This document shows positions 40,701-52,928 of a stretch of DNA of 64,000 nt, one piece after another. The stretch's first letter is position 1; every line of letters starts with the position of its first letter. Where the stretch lies: assembly GCF_018691265.1 (NCBI RefSeq), contig NW_024881296.1:10509427-10573426 (forward strand), given 5' to 3'. The notes under the pieces are model-generated. The model saw only the letters and a program-made list of their open reading frames with translations. It was not told where the DNA came from and ran no database searches. The translations under genes and the position numbers were made by a program. This stretch comes from Tyto alba (Eukaryota > Chordata > Aves > Strigiformes > Tytonidae).

Positions 40701-43109
40701 CCCCCCTCAGTGGATTGAATGATGACAGAAAGTCTCTAAGCCTTGATAAGGTTGTGGCCAGGATGTCTTTCGGTCTAGAAGGTAGATAATGATACTCTGT
40801 CTTTCGGATGTCTGGTTTCTTTTTCATGTGCGCGTGCTAAAGTGTAACTTGCTTATTCATCTTTACATACGGTCTTTAAAGTTAATCATAGTTTGCATAT
40901 GTTTGTCTCATGATAAATATGAGGTAGAAGGAGGTGAAGGTTCCTGAGAAATTTTTATTATGATGGAAATAAGAAACTACTTCCTTTGTCATGAGTGACA
41001 ATTATTAGATTCTCTGAATCTTAAGTAGCAGATTTGGAGACGTTAATTCTTGGGCTCTGTAAGTGACTGGCTGTTCATTCACTTGCAGATTGTTTTTATT
41101 TCTTTTTTAAACTGATCCATGGATTGCCCACTCTTATATGTTCTCTATGTGTTTTCTTTTTGTTGGGGCTGTTTGGAATTATCCTTTCTGAAATAATGCA
41201 AGCAATGCTTTAGCTAAATTTATAAATTAAGGAGGTATATTTGTCCAGATTCGAGTTATGAACACTCTCATTAAGTATTTATACAATCTGCTCTGAGCTT
41301 GCTGTTGGGTCCACTGCTCTTCAGGTTACTACAGTGGGAGGTAAGCAACTCTGGTTGTCTAGGCTGAGAAGACTAGTTTTTGTAGGATTATGTTCTCATT
41401 AAGACAAGATCAAGGAATTATTTGGGAAAAGAAGTAACAGGCAAAAATTGCTAAAGGTAGTGCAGCTGATGTTTCCTATCAAATTGGTGTGCTCACTTTT
41501 AAGCCAGAACTGACGTGAGACAGGACAGGGGTTGATAGCAAATGAACCGAAGTCAGTTTACTGAAAGAAAGTGGGTTTGTGAAGCAGTTGTAAAGTATGA
41601 AGTGAGATAGTTTGAGTGTCAGTCTAGCAGAGAATCTTAGCACATTGTAAGCTTGCAGATTATTCCCATCACACTTACCAAGTTAACTGTACTACCTGGC
41701 TTCTTCAGGAGCTCACCATGTCCCTTGTCATTTCCACTTACCCACTCTCAGATCATGCCTTGAGCATCTGTCCTGCTTCTGAGTATTTGGTTGCACTTGA
41801 GAGCAATGGATCTATAAAGGGACCAAACAGCCTCTATAACAGAAAGTATTAGTAGCATAAGACTAAATAGTTTAAGTAAAAACAGATATTCAGAACAATA
41901 AATCAATCTATACAAATGTCTGCCTTTGCCTAAGGCTCATAATTCTCAGGAAATGGGGAACACCCACCTTCCTCAGACTTTTTCCACAGCCTCCCCCAGT
42001 GGCAGCCTGTCTTTCCACCCAGGGCCTGACAATGGAATCCTCACTCCTTTCCTAGGAATGTCTTTTTAACTGTTTCATGCTCTTTTTGCTCTGCATTGGC
42101 AGAGCAGCAGTGTCACTTTGTCTTGGAGCCTGGAAGTATGTCATTATCTGCAATTGCTTCCCCTTTTGTGACTGTTGGGAGGCTCAAAGATTCATAGCTC
42201 TTGTGTTTGTTTTCTCCAAATATCCTCTTCCCTCCTCCCAGTATTGAATTAGATCCATTAATTTCATGAAAACTCCAACAACTCACCATAGTTGAATAGT
42301 TAACCCAGTCTTCCTGATATAACCACTAGTGTTCATTAAGTTTTTGCACCTTTTGGTCTTAGCTTGTTGTCTTGCACCTCCACACTGATCAGGGTCTCAC
42401 TGAAGTCAGTGGGAATAGTGCAGGAAAAGCCTAAGCAAGAGGAAGGTATGCAAGAATTTGCCACTGTGAGAAATACTACTTGAACCAGGCAAAAGTTGAC
42501 ATAAGCAAGGGGGTTTTGCCTAAATCTGTTTTTTCATGGATGGGAAGATGAAGAAGCCTTCAGGGTCAGTGGAAAAAACCTAAGAAGTTGAAAAAAATTG
42601 CCAGTGGCAATTAAAAGTTATTTTCCAACTGAATTAAGAATTTCCCTTACTTCAAAGGTAACCTTTCACCTACTTTTCTAGATCTTGCAGTTGAAATGGT
42701 ACTGATGTTCGTATCAAAACACATCCTTTTGCTCTTCCAGAAGGATTAGATTATTTTAATTTTACATTTAATAAAACCTTAATTTAACTGAACGATCAGT
42801 CTTCAAAAAATACATTTGTACACTCTAGAAATTGATACCAGTTCCGATGGTTTATGATGTAGCACCGTGGAGGGCTAATGATTGCCTTTTTTTCTATATT
42901 TCACCAGTCTGCTGACTTTTATAGATATAAAGTGTAGATTGATACAGTTCTCCGTGCTTCCAGTTTTAACATAGTTGTAAACTAAGCCTCCCAACAAGGA
43001 GCCTTTGGTGTGCTGTCTTTACATTTCTAAGGACATTTCCTGCTGAAGAAGCATACGTATAGGTTGTACTGGCTTTGGTGAGGCTTTATCCAACCGCTTG
43101 AATCTTCCT

Positions 43110-43215
43110 GCATAGAGAGCAGGATGCGGGCCAAGAGACAGTGAGCTGTCCCAAACCCACACAGTGAGTCAGTGATATGGTTGGAACTGGAACTGAGTGG
43201 CTGCTAGCTCTCAGT
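43110..43215 (+). repeat. MIR-like SINE fossil (core)
   Basis: Collinear with the MIR core: GACAGTGAGCTGTCCCAAAC (matching AAGTGACTTGCCCAAGGTC), then CACACAGTGAGTCAGTGATA (matching CACACAGCTAGTAAGTGGCA), then GGTTGGAACTGGAACTGAG (matching GAGCTGGGATTCGAACCCAG). Old and diverged. Confidence 0.72.
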
Positions 43216-46089
43216 TTTGCCTTAAGTGCATTAGGGAGTAATGCTTCTCATCTTCTGCATTCCCGTCGGTATGATTAAATGGGCTCAAACTCCAAGGAAT
43301 TTCATAAAAGCTCCCAAAAACTTGAGGACCACAACCATACTAGTGAGACCAGAACCTCTTACATAATCCTAGAAAAATGGGTAGCACAAGCTTAAGGTTG
43401 TTATTTATCAGTCTGGAGGTTGTGGATCATTTTTTCAAGCGCAATCGAAGAGACACAGAAGTTCCAACTTCCTCCCTCAGAGCGGCGTTGTTATTAGCAT
43501 TTTGCTGTTTGAAGCAGAGACAGCCTTTCTCCAAATAGCTGTTTCTCTAATAGAAGCAGAATATTTAGAGATGTTACACTGACAGTGGCACTTAACGGGG
43601 CCTACTTTTTAGAAAATAACCCCTATCACGGCGTTATCAACAGTTCCGTTCCATATGAGGATTTTTGTTTTGAATTAACGTAAGCCCCACAGAAAGCTGT
43701 GCTGTTTTATGTCCCGGTATGTCAGGCAAGCAGTGGGTAATCTGTCCTGGAAGGAGGATATTTAGATGGGACAAAGACTGGAACTAGAGATTCCCTGACA
43801 TTTCCTGAGAATAACATTTGGATCTGTGTGAACTGGTTTGGTAAATATTTTTGTACGTTACATATGCTGTCATTTACATGAGTAATAGTCTGAATACCTG
43901 CATATATTACATTGTTTCTATAAAACAGTGGTTTTGGTAACCCGGGATTTGATACTAATTTACTCCCAAGTAACACTTCATTTTCTTTCTTAGATAATGC
44001 TTACCAGTGAAGGGAGCCAGCTATAGTCGTATTTGAAAAAAAAATGAAAATGATATGATAGATGTGCTGTTTTATATCTGTCTTTGTAAGAGTGGCTTTT
44101 GGCAGGTTGGAATCTGTCTGACTGTTTGGAAAAGATCATGGGAAGATCAATGTCACAGGTACTTTTCCTCCTTCAGATGGAAGTAGATACGAAGCAGAAG
44201 AAAAGGTGGCATTTTAGGAAAAAGAAAATGTCTTTGAAACTTACTTCATTCTCTGTCATTCCCATAAGCTTCTATTAAAGCTATCACCACATTTTGGCTG
44301 CCACTTTTACTGAATCTATTTAAATACATTTTAAAGGTGAATTACTTGGCTGTTTGACATTTTTGTTCTATATCATGCTGCAGCAATCTATCTGATTTGC
44401 AGTCAGATAGAATGTTACAGCTTGAAAAGAGTAGGTTTCAAAGCCTTTTTTTCCACCCACCTGTGCACATAAAGGTCTTCCTACATTAATAAAATGTAAG
44501 GCCATCAAATGAAGAGAGCAGCTTGTTGGAAGTGCTGGAAAAGAACTGACGTTTAAATTAATTTCTGAAAGTATAAATTTGAAACTTATGAAAAGAGCGA
44601 GGTGTGTCTGGTGAAGTTGGATAAAGGAGAGATGAATGTGAAGGCAGTTTTTTTAATGTGCTTAGCAGACCCAGCTGGAGTCTTATTTTCGTAATCTGGC
44701 CCTTACCACACACACAAAAAATATTTTAAAATAATAGTAACACAAAGTCTGATTCTCACATTGCCCTGTGTAGCCTTGGTGAAATAGCAGACATGCAAGT
44801 GGTCTGGAGATGAACCACAAGGAACCAGCCAAGGATATATCATTTCTTCAATATCATTTTACTGTTGTTTCTTTTTTTTTCACTGTTGGATAATGATGAA
44901 AAGGCAGGGTAAGTGCCATCTAAAGTCTATATTGTTGGCAAGAGCAAGCCAGTATAGGATTTACATTTTTATTTTCTACTTTCATATTTATAAATAATAT
45001 TCTCATCTCTCATAAAAAAATTACATCTCTCACACCACTTAATGCCATCATATAGAAAGGGTTTATGTAAGTCTTTGAAGCTCAGAGAATTCATAACTTA
45101 AATCTGTATTATCAGTGTTTCTATAACCATGTGTGTTTGTAAGGCTGATCTACAAAAGGATTAAAATGGTATAGAAACATTTTACGGTGTGCCATTGAAC
45201 TCATCGGTCTGATTCTGGCAGGCTCCCAGCGTGAGTACAGCCCTCTGCCTTTCATAGTTTGTCCTCTATCTGCATGACAAAAAGGAAGTTTATATCCTCA
45301 AAAATGTGGCATTTCGTGGCATTTCACAAGGCCCTAATTTGGTACCGTTTGCCAAGTCAGGAAGCACTGAGAAGTGGACCCTCGCTTCTGGAACCTGCTC
45401 CTCTCTTTACATCCAAGCAGCCCGAGTGCATCTGTCCCCAGTGGCCCTGTAAGCCTTGCTGCTCACCCTCAGCTTCCGAAAGAAAGAGATGTGTGCAGTC
45501 ACACGCACCACCTTGGTTGTAAACATCATGTTCCGTGTCCCATGGCAGTTTTCCATTTTCATTTTAAGTTAGAGAGTGAATACTGGAAATTCAGGTTAAG
45601 ATAATTTGCCATTTTAAATGCAGACAAAATGGTGTGAAAGGGAAGATAGCTTGGTGAGAAACTTTGTTTGAACTGTAGTTGAAGTACTGAGGTCAGGAAT
45701 GGATGAAGAATGATTTTTAAACAGCCATAAAAAGACGATCTTTCTTAGCAGCGTTTGCTATGAATGCTCTGAAGGTAAATGTCATGTCATCCAGTGTATT
45801 TTAATTCCTGATACATTTGAATCTTCAACTACAGTAAGTACTGGTTGCTTTTGTAACTAGAACTGGTTATGCCATTGATTACACGTGTCCTTGTAAGTGC
45901 CAGAGTCTGATGGTATGGCAACAACAGTCACAGAGTGCAAGTGCTATTTTGTGAAGCGTGCTAATGAAAATATGGGGGGTAAAGTTATCCGCTTATCTCC
46001 TTAGGCCTAAATTTGTAAGTTATATACTGCATTGTCTTTGGAAATGGTTGTGGTCTACAGGATTATTTATAAATTTTGTCTCTCCTCAG

Positions 46090-46171
46090 AGTTAAAGAAG
46101 CAGAGGAAGTCTGCAGGCAGAAAAAGGGGAAGTCACTATACAATATAAGACCAAAACATGACTCTGGAATT
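46090..46171 (+). CDS. FMN2: FMN2 coding exon D (FH2 end and Spire-binding tail)
   Basis: An 82-base exon with acceptor CTCTCCTCAG ending at 46089 and donor GTAAGT at 46172. With the carried AG the first codon is AGA, Arg. Then come 27 codons from [20 protein letters not shown] to PKHDSGI, ending in phase 0. The basic [13 protein letters not shown] stretch belongs to the formin Spire-interaction (FSI) tail, which in this family binds the acidic groove of the Spire KIND domain so that Spire and FMN2 cooperate in actin nucleation. Human FMN2 has a closely similar segment. Confidence 0.96.
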
Positions 46172-47584
46172 GTAAGTAAAAATTGTAGCAATACTTCTGT
46201 TCCCATCACTCATTCTACCTTTTTCTCTTCGCATTTTATAGGCGTGTTATTCTTGATGTACTTTTTGGTTCTGTGGTGGTTTTTTTTTTAACTGTTTAAC
46301 ATTTTCATAAAAGGTGTTAGGTTAACAAACTTGAATGCTGCCTATGCATATTACTCCATACAATACATGTAGCACAAGGAAGAGCGGCGTATTATTGCCC
46401 CACCCTGCCAATCTGTCTGGATCCCGGCCTTGGTGTGGGGTGTAACCTAGGAGTCAGAAAGGCAGTTCCAGTCTTCAAGCTTATTCAGTCTGTATTCGCT
46501 CTCTTTTCTACAGTTACAAAACGTTAAAGGAAGAATTGTGATAGGTACACATTTTTCAAGTTGGATCCCTGTATCAAATACTAGTGGCTTCTGTTCCACT
46601 GATCTGGATTTGTTTGGAATAGAAACCCTAGAAAAAGACAATACTGTGCTCTCACCATTCTTCTGAAAACAGATAAAAAATGATAGCAGAGGAGTAATTC
46701 TGGTCATTCAGTGAAACTTTTTCACTATGATTGTCTAAGCATTGATAGGATCATGACTGATTTTACAGAAAATGAATATTCCTCTAGTGAAAAATTAATC
46801 TGGCATGTCACATTAAAATTATACTTGTAGCCACTGGCCATCAATTATATTTGTAATATTATAACAGAAGATTTTTCCATGTGTTTGTGTCCCTGTCCAT
46901 TCCCCCTCCGGCATGATTTAATTCTTATCTGCTTTGTAGTTGTGGCTATGTTACTGTGCATATCCTTGAAATGAAGCAGGTGGTAATTTACTATATTCTA
47001 ACTAATGTAAATCTGACACAGGAAGAAATAATATTGCATTTATTGTTTATTATTCAGAACATTTAGAGAGCGTACTTGGCTGTGGTTAGTACCACAAGAA
47101 ATGTAAATGGAGTAACAGCTTGGTTATGAATGCTAAACTAGATTTTATTTTATCAATTTTATCTGAAAGCATATCAAGATGTTATTTAAAAAAAAAAAAA
47201 TCCCCCAAAACCCTAACATTGATTTGGATTTCTCCATCTCACCTATATCTTGACATATGTAAAGACACTGAGAATTTTTTTTTTTAAGCAATAACTATAG
47301 GCTTAATTATTCCTGTATCATCATTATTTGCACTGAAACCAGGACTTTCAGTATTATTGAAGATTTGATAGAGTGAAAAGGAAGGTAAATAAAAATATTT
47401 CACAAGCAGTGTGTAGCTGCAGTCTACTTCAGTTCTAGCTTCAAAGGAAATTTATTTGTGAAGTAGTTTCTACAGTAAGTATAATTGAACATTAGCCTAT
47501 GTATTTCTGTGTTTTTCATATTTGCGTGAGGTGGCTTTATGTATACTCAGTTTCCTGCTTTTTAAAATTTATTTTATTTTTCAG
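46172..47584 (+). other. FMN2: FMN2 last intron, 1.4 kb
   Basis: A phase-0 intron running from GTAAGT to a T-rich tract and TTTTTCAG at 47577-47584. It is short next to the other FMN2 introns. Reading through from exon D stays open to a TAA ending at 46291. There is an A-run near 47188-47201 and otherwise no feature. Confidence 0.92.
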
Positions 47585-47611
47585 AAAGCAAAGATAAGTA
47601 TGAAAATCTGA
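47585..47611 (+). CDS. FMN2: FMN2 last coding exon (final 8 residues and stop)
   Basis: The exon opens after TTTTATTTTTCAG and reads KAKISMKI then TGA at 47609-47611. It completes the basic C-terminal tail GIKAKISMK that is nearly invariant in FMN2. As I recall, human FMN2 ends in Thr where this sequence has Ile. The eight-residue exon cannot be found by frame length. The call rests on the acceptor, phase 0 and the match to the expected tail. The five exons together give 133 complete codons and one split codon before the stop, out of a protein of about 1,700 residues. Confidence 0.94.
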   Translation, partial: KAKISMKI

Positions 47612-49430
47612 GAGAAGAACAGCAAAAGCCATTTTTACCTGGTTACCAAAACTCAACATGCCTATGGGTGGGGAGTGAGGGGGAAGGAAAACTACATCAT
47701 CCTGATCATTTGCTTTCTTGACCTTTTCGAATTCGCTTTATGTTTGCTAGAGTTCTCCACCAATTGATGTGTTATTGTACATTCATTCACGAATGTAATC
47801 ACTTTAATGGAGTGCCCAGCAATAGACCAGGTATGGACTTGAAACACCTTCCCTGTACTCTGCATCTCCTTTGCCACTCCAAAATGATATTTTGTAAAGT
47901 GTATGGTATATTACAAATAGGCCAAATCAGCATGCATAAAAAGCAGCATCTGCATCAGTTCTGAACATGCTGAAAACTGCATTACGTTGAACTTCATAAG
48001 AATGCTACTCGATACAGTAAAACATTTCCATTCCTACTGGCAACATCTGTCTAACACAAATACTTCACGGCACTGCACTTAGATTAGGGAAAGAAATGTT
48101 ACTCCTAGTGAATTGTTTGTATCCGTTTCATGTTGGCATTTGTAGTTTGTATTTTGAATCGTTAAGTGCTGTTTATACAGTATAATCAATGCTTTCCCAA
48201 CTTGTTTGGTTGGCCTCCATGACTAAATATTTGTGGAACAAGATGTTTACTGTAACTATCTTTAAAATCGATAAGGCAGCGTACTTTTACTTCATCTTTT
48301 GCCAGATAGTGAATGCCAGGTGGTATGGGGGTCAGAAATCCAGCATTTAAAAAAAAAAAAAAAAGAAAGAAAAAAAAGTGAAAAGCAGGAAAATTCAGAA
48401 AAGCACAGAAGTATGATAGAGAGTATGAGAGAGATTTGGCTGTTATAGTTTGTTAATATATAAAGCAGCTAATAGTTTTACATGAACTTTAGAAGGTATA
48501 GTGTAGTTTTAACTGCTGATCACTAAAGTCAGACAGGCTCTTGGCCACGTGTACATGACTTCCCTTTTGGAATTAGCTTTACAGTTAATTTAAAACTCAT
48601 TTAGAGAGCCATTAAAAGATGCACATGGGGATTGACATTTATGGAAAACAGTAGCCAATTCTAGTGACAGAACATAGACTACCAACTAATTGTCATCGAT
48701 TTCACACTTAACAGAATTGCAGACTTTTCCTCCAGGCTTTCAGTGTCCCTGACTAGGAGGTTAATGATTGAAATCTATGACTTAGGGCTTCCATTTTAGA
48801 CCACATGCTTAATTTCTATTTGCAATCCAGAATTTACTATCTCAGTTTTGATCTGCTCAACTGATAGCAACCCCTTCCTCCAGTCCTAATTTAAGAGCCC
48901 CAAACCAATCAGACTGATTGATAACATTATTCTTTCAAAGCGCACTTTTCCTGAAAGCAGACGGTGTGCGCCACTGAATTGGACGCACATGCTCACAACC
49001 TTGGAGCCTGGAGGACACTGGGGTAAGGCAAATGAGCTCTAACCAGCTGGGTTGGGTTATTCCCTGTCTAATCTAGCACCTCAAGAGACACTCCTAGCTG
49101 TCCAGAGGCTAATATACCCTACAGGGTGTCATAAAAGGAAGTGCGAAATATGACCTCAGGAATCTGTTATTCTTCACGTAGACCAAGCACTAGAAAAGAT
49201 GTTTTTTTCACTATGTGAAAAGCAAGTCTCCTGTTGCTGACAAACCTATGTGAAAATCTGTACTTGTAATAATTTCTGTCAGGGATATAAATTACCAAGA
49301 ATGGAGTTCTAAAATTTTGTGTTGATGGGAGTAACATTACTATTTGGGGAAGTGAAGAGTTTATTTGCTGTTACAACTAACTTATGGAAAAAACTTTAAA
49401 AAATAAAGCTATTTTAATGGCACTGATTGA
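47612..49430 (+). other. FMN2: FMN2 3' UTR (3' end approximate)
   Basis: Sequence from the FMN2 stop to the first good AATAAA (49402-49407), with cleavage expected about 15-25 bases later. It contains an A17-type tract near 48350-48365 and no other gene. Frames at 47692-47877 (minus) and 47740-47964 (plus) overlap each other on opposite strands and look like chance. Confidence 0.72.
49402..49407 (+). terminator. FMN2: FMN2 poly(A) signal AATAAA
   Basis: A canonical AATAAA within an A/T-rich stretch. A GT-rich segment (ATGTTTGTATTTATG) follows about 35-45 bases later, fitting a downstream element. It is the first canonical hexamer I found after the stop codon. A later AATAAA lies near 49663 and could be an alternative end. 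Confidence 0.65.
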
Positions 49431-50904
49431 AATCCATGTTTGTATTTATGTAAACAATAGTCTCTTCCTCTTAACTTTGCTCCTAAGTGCAAGGATACAG
49501 TAGCATGTTTTCATTTGTAGCCTTCCTGTTCCCTTCAGTACCTACAGTATGTATATTACTATACTAAATGAAATAATAGATCATCTAACAAAGATCACTA
49601 TGTGCAATACTGTATTTAGTGTTTCTATTTCAATTTTTTTAGAATGTTAATTTATATGAAAATAAAAGGAATAATAATGAAATACCTGCCTTCTCTCTTC
49701 ACTGTCAGTCTGTGGTCTAGTTTGCTAGCAACTGTTGCTTCCCTAAGCACCACATCCCATTCAGGCTACTGTGATCAAGGAAAAAACATTGTGAAGGGAT
49801 CAGTGGAAAAGGGGCTTCTCTTTCCTTGCCTACTGGAAGCAGGGACAGTAATTCCCAGTTATGTGGATATATTACCTTTTCCCCAGGTGGTGGTAGCGAG
49901 GAGCTTGAGAGCCCTTTACCAGATCAGACTGCATCACTCGCTGCTTTGGCTTGTGCACGTCTTCTAGTAGTGCATTTGGCTTGGGTTTGTAACCTGTTTC
50001 TACTAACACTGTCTCTATGACAGTCTCAAGAAATTGCCATTAGGGCAAAAACATGCATAAAGAAGTATTATCTGCATATGATAATGTCTTTATATACACA
50101 CATCCATACATACACACACATGTATGTTTTATATCATTCAAGTGTTGTCCAGCAACCTGGTAGGACTGTCACATACATACATACTACCCTTTCCACCGGA
50201 TCTGCAATGTGGATGCTAAAAGTTACTTGCAAACTTCTCTCTCTGAAGAACAGTGTCAAAGGCTGACTGCAGCTGGTGGTACCATGGTACGATCTTAAGA
50301 TACAAGATGCTACGTAGATTTTCCTCTTTCATTTTACTCAGGCCCAACCTATTTGGTTGAACATGTCTCTCCCAGCTTCTCTCCAGCCTGTTTTCAAACT
50401 TCCATACAAACTGAAGTAGCCTGCTATGTGCAGCACCGAGGTTGACCCACAGCACTGCCAGCGTGGATTCCCAGCATAAGTTCCACCGCTGCTCTTTTTT
50501 TTTTTTTTCCAGAGGCACACTCAGCTTTTTACAAAATTCTGGACTAATGTTCTTTCCTTTGTTTGGCTGTATTTCAGGGAGGTCACACACCCCACCGGTG
50601 TCCCCTCCCCCCATTTACTGCAACATCAAGCATACTACACTCTGAGTTGGCTGTAGTCCTACAAGAGTTCTCACAGACAAAACTCTCAGCCTTTGTTGAT
50701 CACCACCACCACACATCACTCACTGTTACTTCAACAAATGCAGCAGCTAAATAAGGACTTTCATACCTGAGCAGCAGATGTGACTTACTGAGAATAACAG
50801 TCTGGTTTTTTTATGAGGAGCTAAGAAGATTCATGTTGTTTTGCTTGCAAATTAAAGCCTTTTGGAAACATGGTACTTTGTCACGTCAAGACACAGTAGT
50901 GGTT

Positions 50905-50965
50905 AGCTTTTTTTGTAACACCTTTCATCATCCCAAAGCACTTCCAAAACTTGGTTAAATATTAA
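50905..50965 (+). repeat. Possible ancient amniote SINE fragment
   Basis: The phrase AACACCTTTCATCATCCCAA followed by AGCACTTCCAAAACTTGG resembles the start of a MIR-related repeat common in sauropsid genomes (CACCTTTCATCC...CAAAGCACTTTACAAA). Recognised by eye only. Confidence 0.45.
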
Positions 50966-52055
50966 CCAACACTGGCAGTGGGAATACAATTAATGACGTC
51001 TTCCATAGACTGATGTTTTTTCTTGCCTGCTTTTCAGTAATCTGCTTAAAAAGTTGGAAGCAGTTATTAATTTCATTGAGAGAACATATAGCAAGTCTTT
51101 GCATTGGAATTATTTTGTTTCATACTGTAGGTTAATAAGCAAAGCTGAGTTTGTGTCAAGTCCATTATATGATTTACTTAAGTTGCACCAACGTTAAGCT
51201 GCTATGGGCAGAATAAGTGAAAACTGCTGGAGCTGAGTTTTCCTGAGGATAGTGTGAACATGTCAGCAAAGGGCAGAGACATGGAGCCACGTCCCACACC
51301 GTTCAGGTCTGCCACCCATCAGTCGGATGGGATTCACGTTACAGAACAGGATTTCCAAGCCATTCTCTTGCTTACAACAGACCCACCTGTACATGTGCTG
51401 TACCTGATGTTCATCCAACCTACATGTAAAGGCACCTGATGGCAAGTCCATTGACTCAAAAAGATGGTCACTTTCTGAAGATAAAGGGTCTCAGCTGAGT
51501 CCGCACTCTTTGCTCATTTATTCCCAGCTGCAGTTCAAACTTAAACTCTTAGAAACTTCTTTGGTCACTCACCCCAAATGGGGCCCCTGCCAACACCGAA
51601 GTTCCATGGTGGTAGAGCTTAACATTTACTGTCCCCTTCCTTCCCCTGTCCCACACCACCACTCTAAGAAATACTGGTTCCATCTGACCTAAAGCTTCTT
51701 CTCTCTATCCTGAGACTTGCCCTGCTCTTGGATTGCTTCCACAAGAGGGAATTTTTTGGATTACAGACTACACCTCTGGTACAGTGGTTCAGCAGTTGGG
51801 CAGCATGAGGCTGGGAGAGCTGGAGTCTAGGCTGTCCCACGAACAGTAGAGGTTCAGGTGGGAGCTGGGCAACAAAGCTACCTGCAAAGCAGCTGAGAGA
51901 CAGATGGAAAAGAGAGAGGGGTGTTGGAGGGGACAGGTGCCTGAGCTCCTTTTGAGCCAGTCGACAGAGGCACACGTGAGTTCTGAGCAGAGGGCCCTGA
52001 CCACACTTGGGTAGGTAAAGCACAGCAAAACAGTAATTCTCAAAATCAACAGCTA

Positions 52056-52078
52056 CTAACAACAACAACAACAACAAA
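52056..52078 (+). repeat. (CAA)n microsatellite
   Basis: About seven CAA units in the FMN2-GREM2 gap. Confidence 0.95.
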
Positions 52079-52477
52079 AGTCCCCAAGCCCATTAAATTG
52101 CTGAACTGTGGGAGGATTTGGGAAAGAGATGGGGAAGGGAGCAAAAGGTTTCTTCAGCTGTAGGTTATAGTGCCATAAAGGACAGCACTTGCTATGGCTC
52201 CCTTGCTTACTTGTGGTCTAGGTGCTCCCGCTTCTTTCAAGACCCGTGACAGGCATCTCTTCTGGTCACTGGGAGGCTCATTCATCTGTGAGAACTCCCA
52301 TTCCCCACTGAAGTTTTCCTTCAAGATTATTTTGCAACTACCATCTTTTCTCTAAGTTGGAAAGAAAAAAAAAAACAACAAACCCCAAAACACTACTACC
52401 TTTGGAGAGACATACAGCGTACTCATGCAAAAGCTGATAGCAATGATTAAGGCTCACCTATATCTTAGGATATGCTT

Positions 52478-52504
52478 CCCCGCCCCCCCCCCCCCCCCCC
52501 CCCC
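52478..52504 (-). repeat. C4-G-C22 run (G-rich on the GREM2 strand)
   Basis: Four C, one G, then 22 C. On the GREM2 sense strand this is a G22 run, about 400 bases beyond the proposed poly(A) signal. It can form a G-quadruplex and may be length-variable. Confidence 0.97.
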
Positions 52505-52928
52505 AACCTTGAGTAGTTTTGTGCCTGTTACATAAGGATCTAGCTATATTTTAAGCAAAACCACTTAGGTCAGGGTAATAGTTACTTCTCTTACCGCAAA
52601 TGATGCCAGCAGTTCAGCCAGTGGTTGAGCTTTGGTTGTCTTCTTGTCAGTTAACCAAAAAAAACAGCATTTGTGCATGCAGAATCAACTTCAGAATCTA
52701 GGATTAGTGCAATTTATTTTTCCCTCTTGCCTTGCAGGTACTTTTGACAGGACTGGGGGACAAGGGAAGAAGCAGCTCGGTTTTCCCAAGCTGTCAGGGT
52801 GAGCCATCATTTACCTGTAACTGGCAGGGTCAGAAAGCAGCCAGAGAATATACTGATTAGAGAGCAGTTGGACACAAGGTGTTGAAGCAAAGCCCGTACA
52901 CCTGGATGCCATATAACCCTAGAGTAGC

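Larger units (their letters stand above)
31090..46089 (+). other. FMN2: FMN2 intron C/D, 15.0 kb
   Basis: A phase-2 intron running from GTACAT to GTCTCTCCTCAG. It contains an A19 run (31224-31242), a T11A16 palindrome (34675-34701), a T-rich tract near 38568-38600 and a MIR-like fossil at about 43110-43215. The largest frame (36409-36798, 129 residues) has no recognisable domain, and a frame of that size is expected by chance. Confidence 0.88.
49431..52909. other. FMN2-GREM2 intergenic region (convergent genes)
   Basis: About 3.5 kb between two gene ends that face each other. It contains a CATA-type microsatellite (50093-50120), a possible SINE fossil (50905-50965), a CAA microsatellite (52056-52078) and a C22 run (52483-52504). 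The frames at 49644-49967 (plus) and 51664-52077 (minus) have no recognisable domain. The Leu-rich start of the second comes from the CAA repeat. If GREM2 uses a more distal poly(A) site, part of this is GREM2 3' UTR. Confidence 0.6.

Noticed and set aside
42385..42425. GAAGTCAGTGGGAATAGTG phrase resembling sauropsid palindromic repeats (ATTGACTTCAATGGGA type)
   Set aside because: Only one short half is visible and no partner arm was found, so it is too weak to annotate.
49644..49967. 107-residue + strand frame just after the FMN2 end
   Set aside because: The hydrophobic start looks like a signal peptide, but there is no promoter, conserved motif or splice evidence. It lies within read-through territory of FMN2.
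51664..52077. 137-residue minus-strand frame starting MLLLLLL in the intergenic gap
   Set aside because: The Leu run is the CAA microsatellite read backwards. The rest has no family resemblance or gene context.
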